From Bacillus alveayuensis (GTDB taxonomy: Bacteria; Bacillota; Bacilli; Bacillales; Aeribacillaceae): 64,000 bases of DNA. Numbering within the stretch: position 1 is the stretch's first letter; every line of letters begins with the position of its first letter. Below, piece by piece: positions 54,459-63,927 of the stretch. The stretch is taken from NCBI GenBank assembly GCA_030812955.1, contig JAUSTR010000005.1, forward strand, positions 1 to 64,000, given 5' to 3'. The notes beneath the pieces are model-generated. The model did not search any database. It was given only the letters and a program-made list of their open reading frames with translations, and had not been told where the DNA came from. The position numbers were made by a program, and so were the translations under genes.

Positions 54459-55460
54459 TTAGATCAATTTCCTTTTCGGAAGCTTGTCCATGTTTTCAAG
54501 CATAATGCCCGTTCCAACGGCAACACAGTGAAGCGGATCTTCTGCAACGAAAACAGGGACTTTTAATTCTTCGGCTAACAATTGGTCGATTCCGTTTAAT
54601 AATGCACCGCCGCCAGTAAGGATCACCCCGTGGTCGATAATATCAGCGGAAAGCTCTGGCGGAGTTTTCTCTAGTACGTTTTTAGCCGCTTGGACAATCG
54701 CATCTGCAGGTTCCCGTAGTGCTTGTTCAATTTCAACCGATTTAATCGTAATCGTACGAGGCAATCCTGTGACCATATCCCGCCCACGAATATCAATTTC
54801 TTCATTTCGTGCACCTGGGAATACTGTCGCTACTTTAATTTTAATATCTTCTGCCGTACGCTCGCCGATTAAAAGCTTGTATTCACGTTTAATATAATTT
54901 AGAATTTCAAGATCAAACTTGTCCCCAGCGACTTTAATGGAAGAGGCGGTGACAATATCACCCATTGACAGAACGGCAACATCTGTCGTACCACCGCCAA
55001 TATCGACAACCATATTCCCGCTAGGCTGAAAAATATCCATACCAGCACCAATTGCTGCGACTTTTGGCTCTTCTTCCAAATAAACTTGTTTACCGCCGCT
55101 TTTTTCAGCAGCTTCTTTTATCGCCTTTCTTTCTACAGAGGTAATGTTTGTTGGACAGCAAATTAATACACGTGGTTTTGATAAAATACCTTTTACATTT
55201 AATTTGTTAATAAAATGCTTCAGCATGGCTTCTGTTACTTCAAAGTCAGCAATGACCCCATCTTTTAACGGCCGAATCGCAACAATATTACCAGGTGTAC
55301 GACCTACCATACGTCTTGCTTCTTCACCGACCGCTAAAACCTTTCCCGTATTTTTGTCAAGAGCTACAACGGAAGGTTCATTTAATACAATACCTTTACC
55401 TTTTACATGAATCAGGACATTGGCCGTCCCTAAATCAATACCTATATCTCTCGCAAACAT
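54459..55460 (-). CDS. mbl: MreB-like cell-shape protein Mbl
   Basis: Bacterial actin that guides lateral wall synthesis. 333 residues from ATG 55460, which follows AAGGAGG by about 10 nt. Phosphate-1 loop DIGIDLGTANVLI, ADFEVTEAMLKHFI, phosphate-2 MVVDIGGGTTDVAVLS, and adenosine loop GVILTGGGALLNGIDQLL. The CPTNITSVERKAIKEA region and the spoIIID neighbour identify Mbl rather than MreB. Confidence 0.97.
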   Translation of the reverse strand: MFARDIGIDLGTANVLIHVKGKGIVLNEPSVVALDKNTGKVLAVGEEARRMVGRTPGNIVAIRPLKDGVIADFEVTEAMLKHFINKLNVKGILSKPRVLICCPTNITSVERKAIKEAAEKSGGKQVYLEEEPKVAAIGAGMDIFQPSGNMVVDIGGGTTDVAVLSMGDIVTASSIKVAGDKFDLEILNYIKREYKLLIGERTAEDIKIKVATVFPGARNEEIDIRGRDMVTGLPRTITIKSVEIEQALREPADAIVQAAKNVLEKTPPELSADIIDHGVILTGGGALLNGIDQLLAEELKVPVFVAEDPLHCVAVGTGIMLENMDKLPKRKLI

Positions 55461-55599
55461 CTTTATTAGGATCCTCCTTGCCAATCAATCGCCATTTTCC
55501 AAATCATGTCCCAATTAAATATTGTAGCATATATTTCGTAAAAAAGGATGTTTTTGTCATAATTTGTTGTCAAAATGTCGATTGGCGAGAGGAGTCACA

Positions 55600-55875
55600 T
55601 TACTTGATCGTTTCTTCTTTTTTTGTATCTTCTTTTTTATATTTTAGTTTTGTCGCTTCCCCACCACGCAAGTGACGAATGGATTTATGATAATCCAATA
55701 TTCGTTTCACTTCATTGGCAAGCTCGGGATTAATTTCAGGTAATCGTTCTGTTAAATCTTTATGAACTGTACTTTTTGATACACCAAATTCTTTCGCAAT
55801 CACGCGAACTGTTTTTTTCGTCTCCACGATATACTTTCCAATCTTGATTGTGCGTTCTTTGATGTAATCGTGCAC
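55600..55875 (-). CDS. spoIIID: Sporulation transcription factor SpoIIID
   Basis: Mother-cell DNA-binding regulator acting between sigma-E and sigma-K. 91 residues, nearly invariant in the N-terminal 80: GTG start then HDYIKERTIKIGKYIVETKK, HTH IAKEFGVSKSTVHKDLTERL, and the basic C-terminal helix HKSIRHLRGGEATKLKYKKE. The start is GTG 55875 after GGGAGGT, as in relatives. It lies directly upstream of mbl. Confidence 0.98.
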   Translation of the reverse strand: MHDYIKERTIKIGKYIVETKKTVRVIAKEFGVSKSTVHKDLTERLPEINPELANEVKRILDYHKSIRHLRGGEATKLKYKKEDTKKEETIK

Positions 55876-56414
55876 ACCACTCGACCTCCCTAATATGGAT
55901 GTGAGAAGTGTGAAATGAGACTCGCATATCTAATATTTAGCACCATATCAAGGATGTTGAATATTAGGATGCTTTCTTTACTGCGATGATCATCTATGCT
56001 CACGATCCCTCACCTCAAACACTCTCTCTTTGTTAGGTTTGTAACATTTTATTAGCTTGGTTGAGAATATATGCTTGAAAAGTCAAGAGGGACAAGGAAA
56101 TATTCCATATTTTTTTCATTTTCTAACCTTGAAACTTTTCCTATCCGTTATGCGAAAACCATTTATTTTCCGGGAAATTTGTCGAATCGAAAAGAGGAAA
56201 GGAAAAAAACTTGAGGAACAGAAAAGGGGCCTGAACAAAATCACAGTGCGTCTGACACCTCCTAGCCCCGCTTTTTCATGTAGGAGATAAAGGAAATGTA
56301 TGACGGAATCGTACGAAGTTGAAAGCTGCTAACTCCCGGAGCTAGACGTGACTTCATGCGTAATACCAAAAAAACAGAGGTAGAAACCGCTTTCATTTCT
56401 ACCCCTATTGTCGT
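55876..56414. other. Intergenic region upstream of spoIIID with repeat remnant
   Basis: About 540 bp without a convincing gene. It should hold the spoIIID promoter; no clear sigma-E -10 was identified. At about 56265-56352 is a fragment (GGAGATAAAGGAAA...GCTGCTAACTCCCGGAGCTAGAC) related to the repeat at 60610-60760. A 77-codon plus-strand frame at 56057 has no supporting features. Confidence 0.55.
56373..56405 (-). terminator. Terminator of the ywcB-ywcA operon
   Basis: Minus strand GGTAGAAA...TTTCTACC followed by TCTGTTTTTTT, just after the symporter stop. Confidence 0.85.
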
Positions 56415-58067
56415 TTATTTTGTTAAATAAACATCTCCGTCTTTATATACCATTTGTTCTGGATAGCGTAAGTTGATGACTTCCTCTTGAACTTTCTTAG
56501 ACGGTGCAGCTGTTGCCAGCGAGACAATAATGTTTGTTAAAAATGACGAAGCAGCTCCAAAAATACCAGCACCTGTATCTATAATGCCAGCAATCGTAAA
56601 GCCGCCATATTTAGCTGCAAAAATATAGGATAAAGTGACAATTAAACCGACGACCATTCCCGATATGACACCATATTTATTTGAACGTTTCCACCAAACA
56701 CCGAGAACGAGCGCCGGGAAAAATGTCCCTGATGCAAGCGCAAAGGCCCAAGCAACTATTTGCGTAATAACGCCTGGCGGATTTAAGGCAATTAATCCTG
56801 CTAAAACAGTTGCCGCAATAATGGAAATCCGTGCGACTGCTAAACGATTTTCTTCCGTTGCCTTCGGGTTTAATACACGGTAGTAAATATCATGAGCAAA
56901 AGATGAGGATATGGCAATCATTAGCCCTCCTGCCGTTGATAAAGCTGCTGCCATTGCTCCAGCTGCCACCAAACCGATGACAAACATGCCAAGATTCGCT
57001 ATCTCTGGTGTTGCCATAACAACAATATCATTGGAAATAATCATTTCTTTCCATTGTAAAATACCGTCTCCATTGCTATCTGCCAGCTGAAGCTTGCCTG
57101 TATCGACCCAAGGCTTTGTCCAAGCAGGGAGTGCATCAATAGGCTGGTTGACAACATTTTTTAAAAGAATGAAACGTGAAAATGCTGCATATGCAGGTGC
57201 TGATAAGTAAAGCAAGCCGATAAATAATAACGCCCAAGCACCAGACCAGCGTGCTGCTTTCATCGTTGATACGGTATAAAAACGAACGATGACGTGAGGT
57301 AAGCCTGCTGTTCCAGCCATCAAAGTAAATAATAAAGCAAGAAACTGCCACTTTGTACTGCTTGTAAATGGAGCAAAATATTCTGAAATTCCTAGCTGGC
57401 GATCAATTTCTCCCATTTCGTTAATAATGTGACCATATGAAAGCCACGGTACAGGATTACCAGTTATTTGAAGGGACATAAAAATAACTGGAATTAAATA
57501 GGCGATAATTAAAATAATATATTGGGCTACTTGGGTCCAAGTAATTCCTTTCATCCCGCCAAAAGCTGCGTAAAAGGCAATTAAAACGACACCAATCATC
57601 GTACCGATTTTAGCATCAATTTCAAATAAACGTCCAATGACGACGCCAGAGCCAGATAGTTGGCCGATTGAATACGTAAAACTAATAATAATTGTACAGA
57701 TTGCCGCAATGATTCTTGCTGTATGACTTTCATAGCGGTCACCGATAAACTCTGGTACAGTATATCGCCCGAATTTCCTCAGCTGCGGCGCTAATAAAAA
57801 GGTTAAAAGCAAATATCCGCCTGTCCACCCCATTATATAAGCTAAACCGTCGTAACCTAATATCATCACCGTACCTGCCATTCCAATAAATGACGCAGCG
57901 CTCATCCAGTCTGCACCAATCGCCATACCGTTAAAAACCGGCGGAACACCACGTCCGGCAACATAGAAATCTGACGTTGCACGAGCTTTATTATAGACAG
58001 CAATACCAATATAAATAGCAAACGTTAATAAAATGATCGATAAAGACACTAGAAATTGAGCATCCAT
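56415..58067 (-). CDS. ywcA: Cation/acetate-type sodium:solute symporter (YwcA/ActP family)
   Basis: 550 residues with about 13 membrane helices. SSS-family signatures are FYVAGRGVPPVFNGMAIGAD, GWTGGYLLLTFLLAPQLRKF, SYSIGQLSGSG, FGGMKGITWTQVAQYIIL and AAGAMAAALSTAGGLMIAIS. It probably takes up short monocarboxylates such as acetate or pyruvate with Na+. It pairs with the upstream DUF4212 gene, a partner usual for this subfamily, and a 58-residue membrane protein in one operon with its own promoter (58729-58756). Confidence 0.9.
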   Translation of the reverse strand: MDAQFLVSLSIILLTFAIYIGIAVYNKARATSDFYVAGRGVPPVFNGMAIGADWMSAASFIGMAGTVMILGYDGLAYIMGWTGGYLLLTFLLAPQLRKFGRYTVPEFIGDRYESHTARIIAAICTIIISFTYSIGQLSGSGVVIGRLFEIDAKIGTMIGVVLIAFYAAFGGMKGITWTQVAQYIILIIAYLIPVIFMSLQITGNPVPWLSYGHIINEMGEIDRQLGISEYFAPFTSSTKWQFLALLFTLMAGTAGLPHVIVRFYTVSTMKAARWSGAWALLFIGLLYLSAPAYAAFSRFILLKNVVNQPIDALPAWTKPWVDTGKLQLADSNGDGILQWKEMIISNDIVVMATPEIANLGMFVIGLVAAGAMAAALSTAGGLMIAISSSFAHDIYYRVLNPKATEENRLAVARISIIAATVLAGLIALNPPGVITQIVAWAFALASGTFFPALVLGVWWKRSNKYGVISGMVVGLIVTLSYIFAAKYGGFTIAGIIDTGAGIFGAASSFLTNIIVSLATAAPSKKVQEEVINLRYPEQMVYKDGDVYLTK

Positions 58068-58141
58068 ATTCGGATTTTCCCCCTTTGGCCCATACTTTAT
58101 AGACTTTATTTCGAGTCTTTATTGATACAACAAAAACTCTA

Positions 58142-58453
58142 TTAATGATCTAATACTTTTCCATGACTTATTTTTTTATTTACTTCCTCGTCAATACCGT
58201 ATTTTCGATCAATAAGATCGCTAACTTTTGCATTCACAAATAATAAAATGATAAAGGCGAGTATGGACCCTTGTGCTCCCATGTAATAATGGAGCGGGAA
58301 ACCGATAAAGGTATAGTTGCTTAACGGTTCTGCAAGCGCTACCATTACAAAGGACACAAGAAACCATATAATTAAATACAAAATCGTATACATGATGCGT
58401 TCTTTAAAATACTTATCGGCTACATGTTTGTCTAGTTTTTCCAAATGAGCCAC
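58142..58453 (-). CDS. ywcB: DUF4212 membrane subunit, YwcB-like
   Basis: 103 residues with two membrane helices (YTILYLIIWFLVSFVMVALA and GAQGSILAFIILLFVNAKVS) around FIGFPLHYYMGAQG, the DUF4212 core found beside acetate-type symporters as a probable small subunit. The start may be GTG 58453 or TTG 58444; AAAGGGTGG favours the latter. Confidence 0.87.
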   Translation of the reverse strand: MAHLEKLDKHVADKYFKERIMYTILYLIIWFLVSFVMVALAEPLSNYTFIGFPLHYYMGAQGSILAFIILLFVNAKVSDLIDRKYGIDEEVNKKISHGKVLDH

Positions 58454-58467
58454 CCTTTCTCAACCTA

Positions 58468-58644
58468 TTATGATAGACTAAAAATGAATTTCAGAGTTTC
58501 TAGAAACGGTGCAGGAACTAATGCAATTTCAATGATGAAGTAAACTAGTAGAGATAGGACAGGAATTAGTAAAAATTGAGGTTTTTTAAAGCGCAAAGTA
58601 AAAAATAGACTGAAACCAATTAGGGCAATCATGAAAAATAGCAA
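58468..58644 (-). CDS. Small hydrophobic protein, 58 residues
   Basis: TTG start at 58644, 9 nt after AGGAGG (58654-58659). Two membrane helices: FFMIALIGFSLFFTLRF and FLLIPVLSLLVYFIIEIALV, ending PFLETLKFIFSLS. First gene of the symporter operon, 14 bp before the ywcB start. An ATG at 58651 in another frame gives only 20 codons. Family unrecognised. Confidence 0.7.
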   Translation of the reverse strand: MLFFMIALIGFSLFFTLRFKKPQFLLIPVLSLLVYFIIEIALVPAPFLETLKFIFSLS

Positions 58645-58728
58645 TCATAACAACCTCCTACTTTAAAATTTCTAAATAATCCCCTCCTTCTAAACTTTAA
58701 AATTTTTTAAAATTTTCTAACATTTACT

Positions 58729-58756
58729 ATTATATCAACTCCCCTATTTTCGTCAA
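58729..58756 (-). promoter_or_regulatory. Sigma-A promoter of the symporter operon
   Basis: Minus strand TTGACG (58751-58756), 16 bp, TATAAT (58729-58734), about 85 bp upstream of the 58-residue gene. Confidence 0.75.
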
Positions 58757-58940
58757 CAGAATGAAAAAAAATAGTTTCTAAAAAATTTTTAATCATTTTC
58801 TGCATATTTTTTCTTATTAAAAGCCTCTAAAACGACAACACGTAAATATGTATATTTTGTGATATAACAATCGTGGTGTAAAATTCGAGCTATCCGATTG
58901 TCACCGAAAATTTAGAGCAACATCAACATCCATGACAACA

Positions 58941-58971
58941 AAAAAATAGTCTACCCTTGCCCGAGTAGACT
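58941..58971 (-). terminator. Terminator of spoIIQ
   Basis: Minus strand AGTCTAC...GTAGACT with TCGGGCAAGG-type loop, followed by ATTTTTTT. Confidence 0.85.
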
Positions 58972-58986
58972 CATTGTCTTCCTTTA

Positions 58987-59856
58987 TTATGAATTTTTTG
59001 AATGGAGAGATGCTTCTGGTTCATTTTCATTTGGATTAGAATTTTCTTCATTTGTTGGCTGCTTCTCTTCTGATGGAGTTGTCTCTTTTTCCTCTGTTAA
59101 ATTTTCTTCTGATGGAGTTGTTTCATTTTCTTCCATTAAATTCTCTTCATCAGATGCTCCATCTGCTGCAGTTTGTTCAGTTAAACTTGTCATTGGTTTT
59201 TCCATATAGTTTAATGGATTATATGCTTTCCCATCTTTGCGAATTTCAAAGTGGGCATGAACGCCAGCTTCCGCATTAAATTGGTTTTTTCCAGCTTGTC
59301 CGATTACTTGACCTTGTTCTACTTTATCTCCTTGTTTTACTTTTAATTCAGAAAGTGATTGATAAATTGTCACAAGGTTGTCATCATGCTCAATTTCAAT
59401 GACATGACCTAATATTGGATCTTTTTCAGCCTTTGTAACTGTACCGCTTAAAGAGGCAACCACTTCAAATGGCTTCCCATCTTCTCTTGCAATGTCAATT
59501 CCTTGATTTGGGTGGTACGTATTATTATAAAAAACGAGTGCTGCTTCTTGATCTTCTGCTGATGCCTCGAAATCATAAAATTTTGTCACAACTTGGACAG
59601 CATCTGGATCAATAGCTGGCATTTTAAAATTCTCTACAGAGCGGTTTACTTCAACAGATGGTTCATCATGATAGGATACGTCTGTAGAATCCATTGACTG
59701 TTCAGATACATCGTTGCGAACGGCTTGATACCAAAGAACCGCTGTTAAAATAACTGTAGCACTTAGTAAATATATCGCTGGAAAAACCCATCTTTTTCTG
59801 AAAAACTGCTGAAATTTAGAGCCTTGAGAAGTACGTTTCTTTTCTTCCTCTCTCAT
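58987..59856 (-). CDS. spoIIQ: Forespore engulfment/channel protein SpoIIQ
   Basis: Forespore membrane protein that binds SpoIIIAH of the mother cell across the intermembrane space. 289 residues: cytoplasmic charged start, membrane helix (VFPAIYLLSATVILTAVLW, about 24-43), LytM-like domain (about 112-225: NQGIDIAREDGKPFEVVASL, GVHAHFEIRKDGKAYNPLNY), and an acidic Glu/Thr/Pro repeat tail (EENLTEEKETTPSEEK). The first metal-ligand His of active LytM enzymes is Asn here (NQGID), so peptidase activity is unlikely, as expected for SpoIIQ. Confidence 0.96.
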   Translation of the reverse strand: MREEEKKRTSQGSKFQQFFRKRWVFPAIYLLSATVILTAVLWYQAVRNDVSEQSMDSTDVSYHDEPSVEVNRSVENFKMPAIDPDAVQVVTKFYDFEASAEDQEAALVFYNNTYHPNQGIDIAREDGKPFEVVASLSGTVTKAEKDPILGHVIEIEHDDNLVTIYQSLSELKVKQGDKVEQGQVIGQAGKNQFNAEAGVHAHFEIRKDGKAYNPLNYMEKPMTSLTEQTAADGASDEENLMEENETTPSEENLTEEKETTPSEEKQPTNEENSNPNENEPEASLHSKNS

Positions 59857-59875
59857 TGTTCATCACCTCAGCAAC

Positions 59876-59905
59876 CATTCTGAACAAGTTTGAGAGATTC
59901 TATAC
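59876..59905 (-). promoter_or_regulatory. Candidate sigma-F promoter of spoIIQ
   Basis: Minus strand GTATA (59901-59905), exactly 15 bp, then GTTCAGAATG (59876-59885), a partial match to GGNRANANTW. It lies 20-50 bp upstream of the start. SpoIIQ is sigma-F dependent in B. subtilis. Confidence 0.55.
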
Positions 59906-59983
59906 ATGAAAAGTAAAAAATTTGTATTTAGTTTTTGCTATTAGCGTGGCTTTCATACATCATTTCTTGAAAGGAGCTTAAAC

Positions 59984-60412
59984 ATGAGATCATTGGCCGT
60001 TTCAGTTATCACCGTTCTTCCTTTCATTTATATGGGTTTTATTTGGTATTTATCGAGTCAACCAGCAGATGCGGTTATTGAAACACCGTTTCCGTTTGAC
60101 GATGTTTTAAAGGAATCTTTGCACCTAGTAGAATTTGGTCTATTGTATTGGTTTTTTGTGTTGATGCTGGCAGTACAGCAAAAGTTAACTGCAAAAACAA
60201 GTATGGTGGCTGCATTGATTTCCGTTTTATATGGACTTATCGACGAAATTCATCAAGCTTTTGTTCCATCAAGGTCATCCACATTCATTGATTTTGTAAA
60301 AGATACGATTGGAGTAGCGGTTTCATTTTATATGATGAAAGTGTGGTATTTTCAAAAAAGAAATGGACGCTTTTATCAATTCTTCCAGCTACTTTCTCGG
60401 TTGAAAGGTTAA
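59984..60412 (+). CDS. VanZ-family membrane protein
   Basis: 142 residues with four membrane segments: LAVSVITVLPFIYMGFIWYL followed by SSQPADAV, HLVEFGLLYWFFVLMLAV, AALISVLYGLIDEIHQAFVP (the D-E-x-H-Q signature) and FIDFVKDTIGVAVSF. Ends in a basic tail. ATG 59984 follows AAAGGAG. VanZ proteins are of unclear function; some raise teicoplanin tolerance. Divergent from spoIIQ. Confidence 0.9.
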   Translation: MRSLAVSVITVLPFIYMGFIWYLSSQPADAVIETPFPFDDVLKESLHLVEFGLLYWFFVLMLAVQQKLTAKTSMVAALISVLYGLIDEIHQAFVPSRSSTFIDFVKDTIGVAVSFYMMKVWYFQKRNGRFYQFFQLLSRLKG

Positions 60413-60445
60413 AAACAACGTGAAAGGAAATACGTATTTTATTGA

Positions 60446-60604
60446 AGGCTGTTTCCGTTTCGACTGTCATAGGCAGGCAGCACGCTTGCTATGTCACGCA
60501 TGTAGTGTGAAACGATTGTCGGACAAATGTGATTTGTCCGACTACGTTCTTTGTTCGGTTCACAGTTGAAAAGCTATAGTAAAGCAAATATATTTTAGAA
60601 AAGC
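60446..60604. repeat. MITE-like palindromic repeat, copy 3
   Basis: Starts AAGGCTGTTTCCGTTTCGAC and ends with AGTTGAAAAGCTATAGTAAA then GCAAATATATTTTAGAAAAG. The centre (CACGCTTGCTATGTCACGCA, TGTCGGACAAATGTGATTTG) runs in the same direction as in copies 1 and 2, but the two terminal arms are exchanged relative to them. Confidence 0.75.
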
Positions 60605-60609
60605 GACAT

Positions 60610-60760
60610 ATAGGAAAAGCGCAAGCGCCCCGCTTAGCGGCGTATGAACTGGACTGCTCCGCATGAGATAAAGGAAACTCAGGCGATCGTTGAGTCGATG
60701 TTGACTTATCGTACAGATGAAATGGGAAGTTTGCTAGCCGCTAACGCCCAGAACTAGACA
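60610..60760. repeat. Intergenic repeat of a second type
   Basis: Begins GGAAAAGCGCAAGCGCCCCG and ends GCTAACGCCCAGAACTAGAC, a structured repeat common in Geobacillus/Bacillus intergenic DNA. A related fragment is at about 56265-56352. It contains a GCGCAAGCGC and CGCTTAGCGG palindromic start. Confidence 0.65.
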
Positions 60761-60798
60761 AAAAACCAACTATGAACAATGTTGTCGACAAGCAATAA

Positions 60799-60835
60799 AA
60801 AAGGAATTGGTGAAATGGGCCAATTCCTTTTCTAT
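60799..60835 (-). terminator. Terminator of spoIID
   Basis: AAGGAATTGG, loop, CCAATTCCTTTT: a 10-bp stem; on the minus strand followed by TTTTTTATTG. Confidence 0.85.
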
Positions 60836-60865
60836 TGTGTTGTTGGGTAGAACCCTTTTAAGAAA

Positions 60866-61885
60866 TTATTGCTTTGCCATATATTTGGTTAAAAATTGAT
60901 CGGCTGTGGAGACCTCAATTCCTTTATAGTAATAGGTCACGATATCTTTATAATTTTTCCCTTCTTCAGCCATAAAGTTTGCTCCATATTGACTCATTCC
61001 GATTCCATGACCATATCCCTTTGTTGTAACGATAATTTTATCTCCTTTTAATTCCCATGAGAAATCGGTTGATTTCAAGTCAAGCTTTTCTCTTATTTCC
61101 CGTCCCGTTAACTTTTTTCCATTTATTTCAACTATTGCTACTCTCTTTCCTGGTGTACGGGAAATGACTTTTCCAACTGATCCATCTTCACCAATTTGAA
61201 CACCAAGCTTTTGTTCAAACTCTTTCACAGTGAACACTTTGCGATCATAAAATTTAGGAGAATTTACATCCCATGGACTTTCAACACTTTTTAAATAAGG
61301 AAGTGAATCTGACCAATACGCTTCAGAATTTTCGGTATAGCCGTTGCTTGTAGAGAAAAAAGATGCGTCAATCGGCTGATTATCGTATGTTAAAATTTGT
61401 CCTTTCGTATCGGCAACGGCTTCTGTAATTTTATTTATTTTCCACTTGTAGTCAGATCCCCATATTTTCTTCAATTCTTCTTTACTTTTATATACTTGAT
61501 GAATTTCAGTATCCGTGACGACAGAACCTTTAGGAGCACCGATATTTTTTTCATTTAACAATTGTTTCACTATATAAGTTCTAGCTGCTAATGCTTGAGC
61601 TTTTAATGCTTCTAACTCAAAATCCGCTGGCATTTCTGAAGCAACAACTCCTACAACATACTCTTCGAGGGGAATTTCTTGAATCACTTTTTCTTGAGCT
61701 CGATAGACAGGAACAGAGATTGGCGAATCACCTAAAACAGCCTCTTCTTGCCCTTGTTTTTGCAATTCTTCTCCTAATACACCTGTCGTCTTTTGAATAA
61801 ATGGGGCCACTAGTAAGCTCGGCACCATGAGAATAACGATAAAAAAAGCTGCAAAAATCAGTGTGAACGTCTTCAATTGCTTCAT
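60866..61885 (-). CDS. spoIID: Stage II sporulation protein D, lytic transglycosylase
   Basis: Peptidoglycan hydrolase of the engulfment DMP complex, acting on denuded glycan from SpoIIP. 339 residues: N-terminal membrane anchor ([20 protein letters not shown]), external domain with [20 protein letters not shown] then AARTYI (catalytic Glu in SEMP), [17 protein letters not shown], and the C-terminal [14 protein letters not shown]. Follows GGGGGC. Between spoIIQ and murA, the conserved order. Confidence 0.97.
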   Translation of the reverse strand: MKQLKTFTLIFAAFFIVILMVPSLLVAPFIQKTTGVLGEELQKQGQEEAVLGDSPISVPVYRAQEKVIQEIPLEEYVVGVVASEMPADFELEALKAQALAARTYIVKQLLNEKNIGAPKGSVVTDTEIHQVYKSKEELKKIWGSDYKWKINKITEAVADTKGQILTYDNQPIDASFFSTSNGYTENSEAYWSDSLPYLKSVESPWDVNSPKFYDRKVFTVKEFEQKLGVQIGEDGSVGKVISRTPGKRVAIVEINGKKLTGREIREKLDLKSTDFSWELKGDKIIVTTKGYGHGIGMSQYGANFMAEEGKNYKDIVTYYYKGIEVSTADQFLTKYMAKQ

Positions 61886-62092
61886 TTTATAGCCCCCATT
61901 CTTATTGAATAACCTTTAGTACAGTCTATTTATGTGGACAACCTTTTATGACTGTATCTAATGAATTTGAAGACAAGCACTTCCGTACAGTGAGTCGCGT
62001 GTCTTTTTGAAGGCTGTTTTGGACAAAGTGAAAGTGGGTTAGCCTTTCTTCGCATAGCTCTTATATTGATTTCGAAACTTTATCGCACGCTT

Positions 62093-62372
62093 TAGAGAGC
62101 TTTTCTCTCGATTACGGCGCTTTATTTCTCGGTTTTGCGCATTTATCTATCGATTCGGACTTTAATCTTTCAGTTTCGCACCTTTATCTCTCGGTTCCAG
62201 CCATTATTCTCTCGGTTCCAGCCCTTATTCTCTCGGTTCCAGCCATTAATCTCTCGGTTTCCGCCCTTATTCTCTCGGTTCCATGCACTAATCTCTCGGT
62301 TCCAGCCATTAATCTCTCGGTTTCCGCCATTAATCTCTCGGTTTCCGCCCATAATCTCTAGGTTTCTCTCCG
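62093..62372. repeat. Array B: about 13 degenerate 21-bp repeats
   Basis: Same consensus and spacing as array A: (C/A)(A/T)TTA(A/T)TCTCTCGGTTCCAGC. The core TCTCTCGGTT is nearly constant in the later units and more eroded in the first four (TTTCTCGGTT, CTATCGATTC, CTTTCAGTTT). Between spoIID and murA. Repetitive frames on both strands are not considered genes. Confidence 0.9.
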
Positions 62373-62495
62373 AACTCCAAATAATATATGAAAAACATAT
62401 TTTTGAAAACGTTTACATATTATGAAATGTATAAAAGCCCGTTTTGATGGGGACTTTATAACCGTGCTGTATTTCAAATAACGAGAGCTGTATGT

Positions 62496-62574
62496 AAAAG
62501 GCTCTTTTCTAAAAGATTGTTGCTTTACAACCATAGCTTTTCGACTGTCCAGGCAAGCGACACGCTTGCTATGT
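62496..62574. repeat. MITE-like palindromic repeat, copy 4 (half)
   Basis: AAAAGGCTCTTTTCTAAAAG then ATTGTTGCTTTAC, TAGCTTTTCGACTGTC and CAAGCGACACGCTTGCTATG, then an abrupt end. Only the left half of the element at 53366-53562 is present, directly before the murA terminator. Confidence 0.78.
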
Positions 62575-62614
62575 AAAAAAAGTTAAAGCCTCTTGTGCGA
62601 GACTTTAACTTTTT
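62575..62614 (-). terminator. Terminator of murA
   Basis: AAAAAGTTAAAGCC...GACTTTAACTTTTT: stem of about 11 bp, T run on the minus strand, 6 bp after the murA stop. Confidence 0.88.
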
Positions 62615-62619
62615 AGACA

Positions 62620-63927
62620 TTATGCATTTAAATCGGTAACGGTTTTTTGTTCTTGAATGGTTATCTGTTCTTCTTTCACGCGATCAATGTCAGCGCCTAA
62701 AGCTTTTAGCTTCTTGTGGAAATCGACATATCCGCGATCTAAATGCTTTAGTTCGGTAACTCTAGTATAACCTTCAGCAACTAACCCAGCTAAAATTAAA
62801 GCAGCGGCCGCTCGTAAATCGGTAGCAGCGACTTCTGCGCCTTGTAAATTTACAGGTCCATTAATGATCACAGAGCGTCCCTCAATTTTAATATCACCAT
62901 TCATACGGCGAAATTCTTCTACATGCATGAAACGGTTCTCAAAGACTGTCTCTGTAATCATACTCGTACCGTTAGCACAGAGCAAAAGCGCCATCATTTG
63001 CGACTGCATATCGGTAGGGAAACCAGGGTGTGGCATCGTTTTTAGGTCCACTGCTTTTAATTCATCTGGACCTATGACCCGTAAACCGTCTTCTTCCTCT
63101 ATAATCGTTACACCCATTTCCTCCATTTTAGCAATCAATGATGTAAGATGCTCAGGTACTGCGCCTTTAATTAGAACATTACCACCTGTTATAGCTGCTG
63201 CAACCATAAATGTTCCTGCTTCAATTCGATCTGGAATAATGGTATGCTGAGTACCTTGCAAGTAATCTACACCTTCAATCCGAATAGTCTCTGTACCAGC
63301 ACCACGAATCTTTCCACCCATCGAATTAATATAATTCGCTAAATCAACAATTTCTGGCTCTTTAGCACAATTCTCAATAATGGTTGTTCCTTCGGCTAGC
63401 GCAGCCGCCATCACGATATTTTCCGTCGCACCAACGCTTGGGAAATCTAAATATATTTTCGAACCGCGGAGCCTTCCATTTACTTCCGCGTCAATAAAAC
63501 CATTACCTACCTTAATTGAAGCTCCCATCGCTTCAAATCCCTTTAAATGCTGATCAATCGGGCGTGAACCTATAGCGCAACCGCCTGGCAATGCAACACG
63601 AGCACGACCTTTGCGAGCGAGGAGCGGTCCCATTACTAATACAGATGCACGCATTTTCCTTACATATTCGAATGGTGCTTCAGCTAAAAGCTCTCTAGAT
63701 GCATCGACCATCACTTGATTTCCTGTAAATGTTACTTCTGCTCCTAAATGGCGAAGTACTTCATTAATGGTATAAACATCGGAGAGCGCAGGTACATCAC
63801 AGATTACACTTTTTCCTTTTGTAGCTAATAATGATGCAGCGATAACAGGTAAAACGGCATTTTTGGCACCTTCTACTTTTACTGTACCGTTTAACTTTCG
63901 ACCGCCGCGGACGATGATTTTTTCCAA
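62620..63927 (-). CDS. murA: UDP-N-acetylglucosamine 1-carboxyvinyltransferase
   Basis: First committed step of peptidoglycan synthesis (enolpyruvyl transfer from PEP); fosfomycin target. 435 residues. [18 protein letters not shown] has the Lys/Asn substrate residues, and the active-site Cys117 lies in [18 protein letters not shown]. Also [36 protein letters not shown] and [16 protein letters not shown]. The spoIID/spoIIQ context identifies the MurAA copy. Start ATG 63927; little upstream sequence is visible. Confidence 0.98.
   Translation of the reverse strand: MEKIIVRGGRKLNGTVKVEGAKNAVLPVIAASLLATKGKSVICDVPALSDVYTINEVLRHLGAEVTFTGNQVMVDASRELLAEAPFEYVRKMRASVLVMGPLLARKGRARVALPGGCAIGSRPIDQHLKGFEAMGASIKVGNGFIDAEVNGRLRGSKIYLDFPSVGATENIVMAAALAEGTTIIENCAKEPEIVDLANYINSMGGKIRGAGTETIRIEGVDYLQGTQHTIIPDRIEAGTFMVAAAITGGNVLIKGAVPEHLTSLIAKMEEMGVTIIEEEDGLRVIGPDELKAVDLKTMPHPGFPTDMQSQMMALLLCANGTSMITETVFENRFMHVEEFRRMNGDIKIEGRSVIINGPVNLQGAEVAATDLRAAAALILAGLVAEGYTRVTELKHLDRGYVDFHKKLKALGADIDRVKEEQITIQEQKTVTDLNA

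Noticed and set aside
56057..56290. 77-codon plus-strand frame
   Set aside because: No ribosome site, odd composition, and its end overlaps a repeat fragment.
60446..60760. A structured regulatory RNA between the VanZ gene and spoIID
   Set aside because: The sequence is explained by two dispersed repeat families with copies elsewhere in the window.
61886..61990. Sigma-E promoter for spoIID
   Set aside because: Expected from biology, but no -35/-10 pair with proper spacing could be found by eye.
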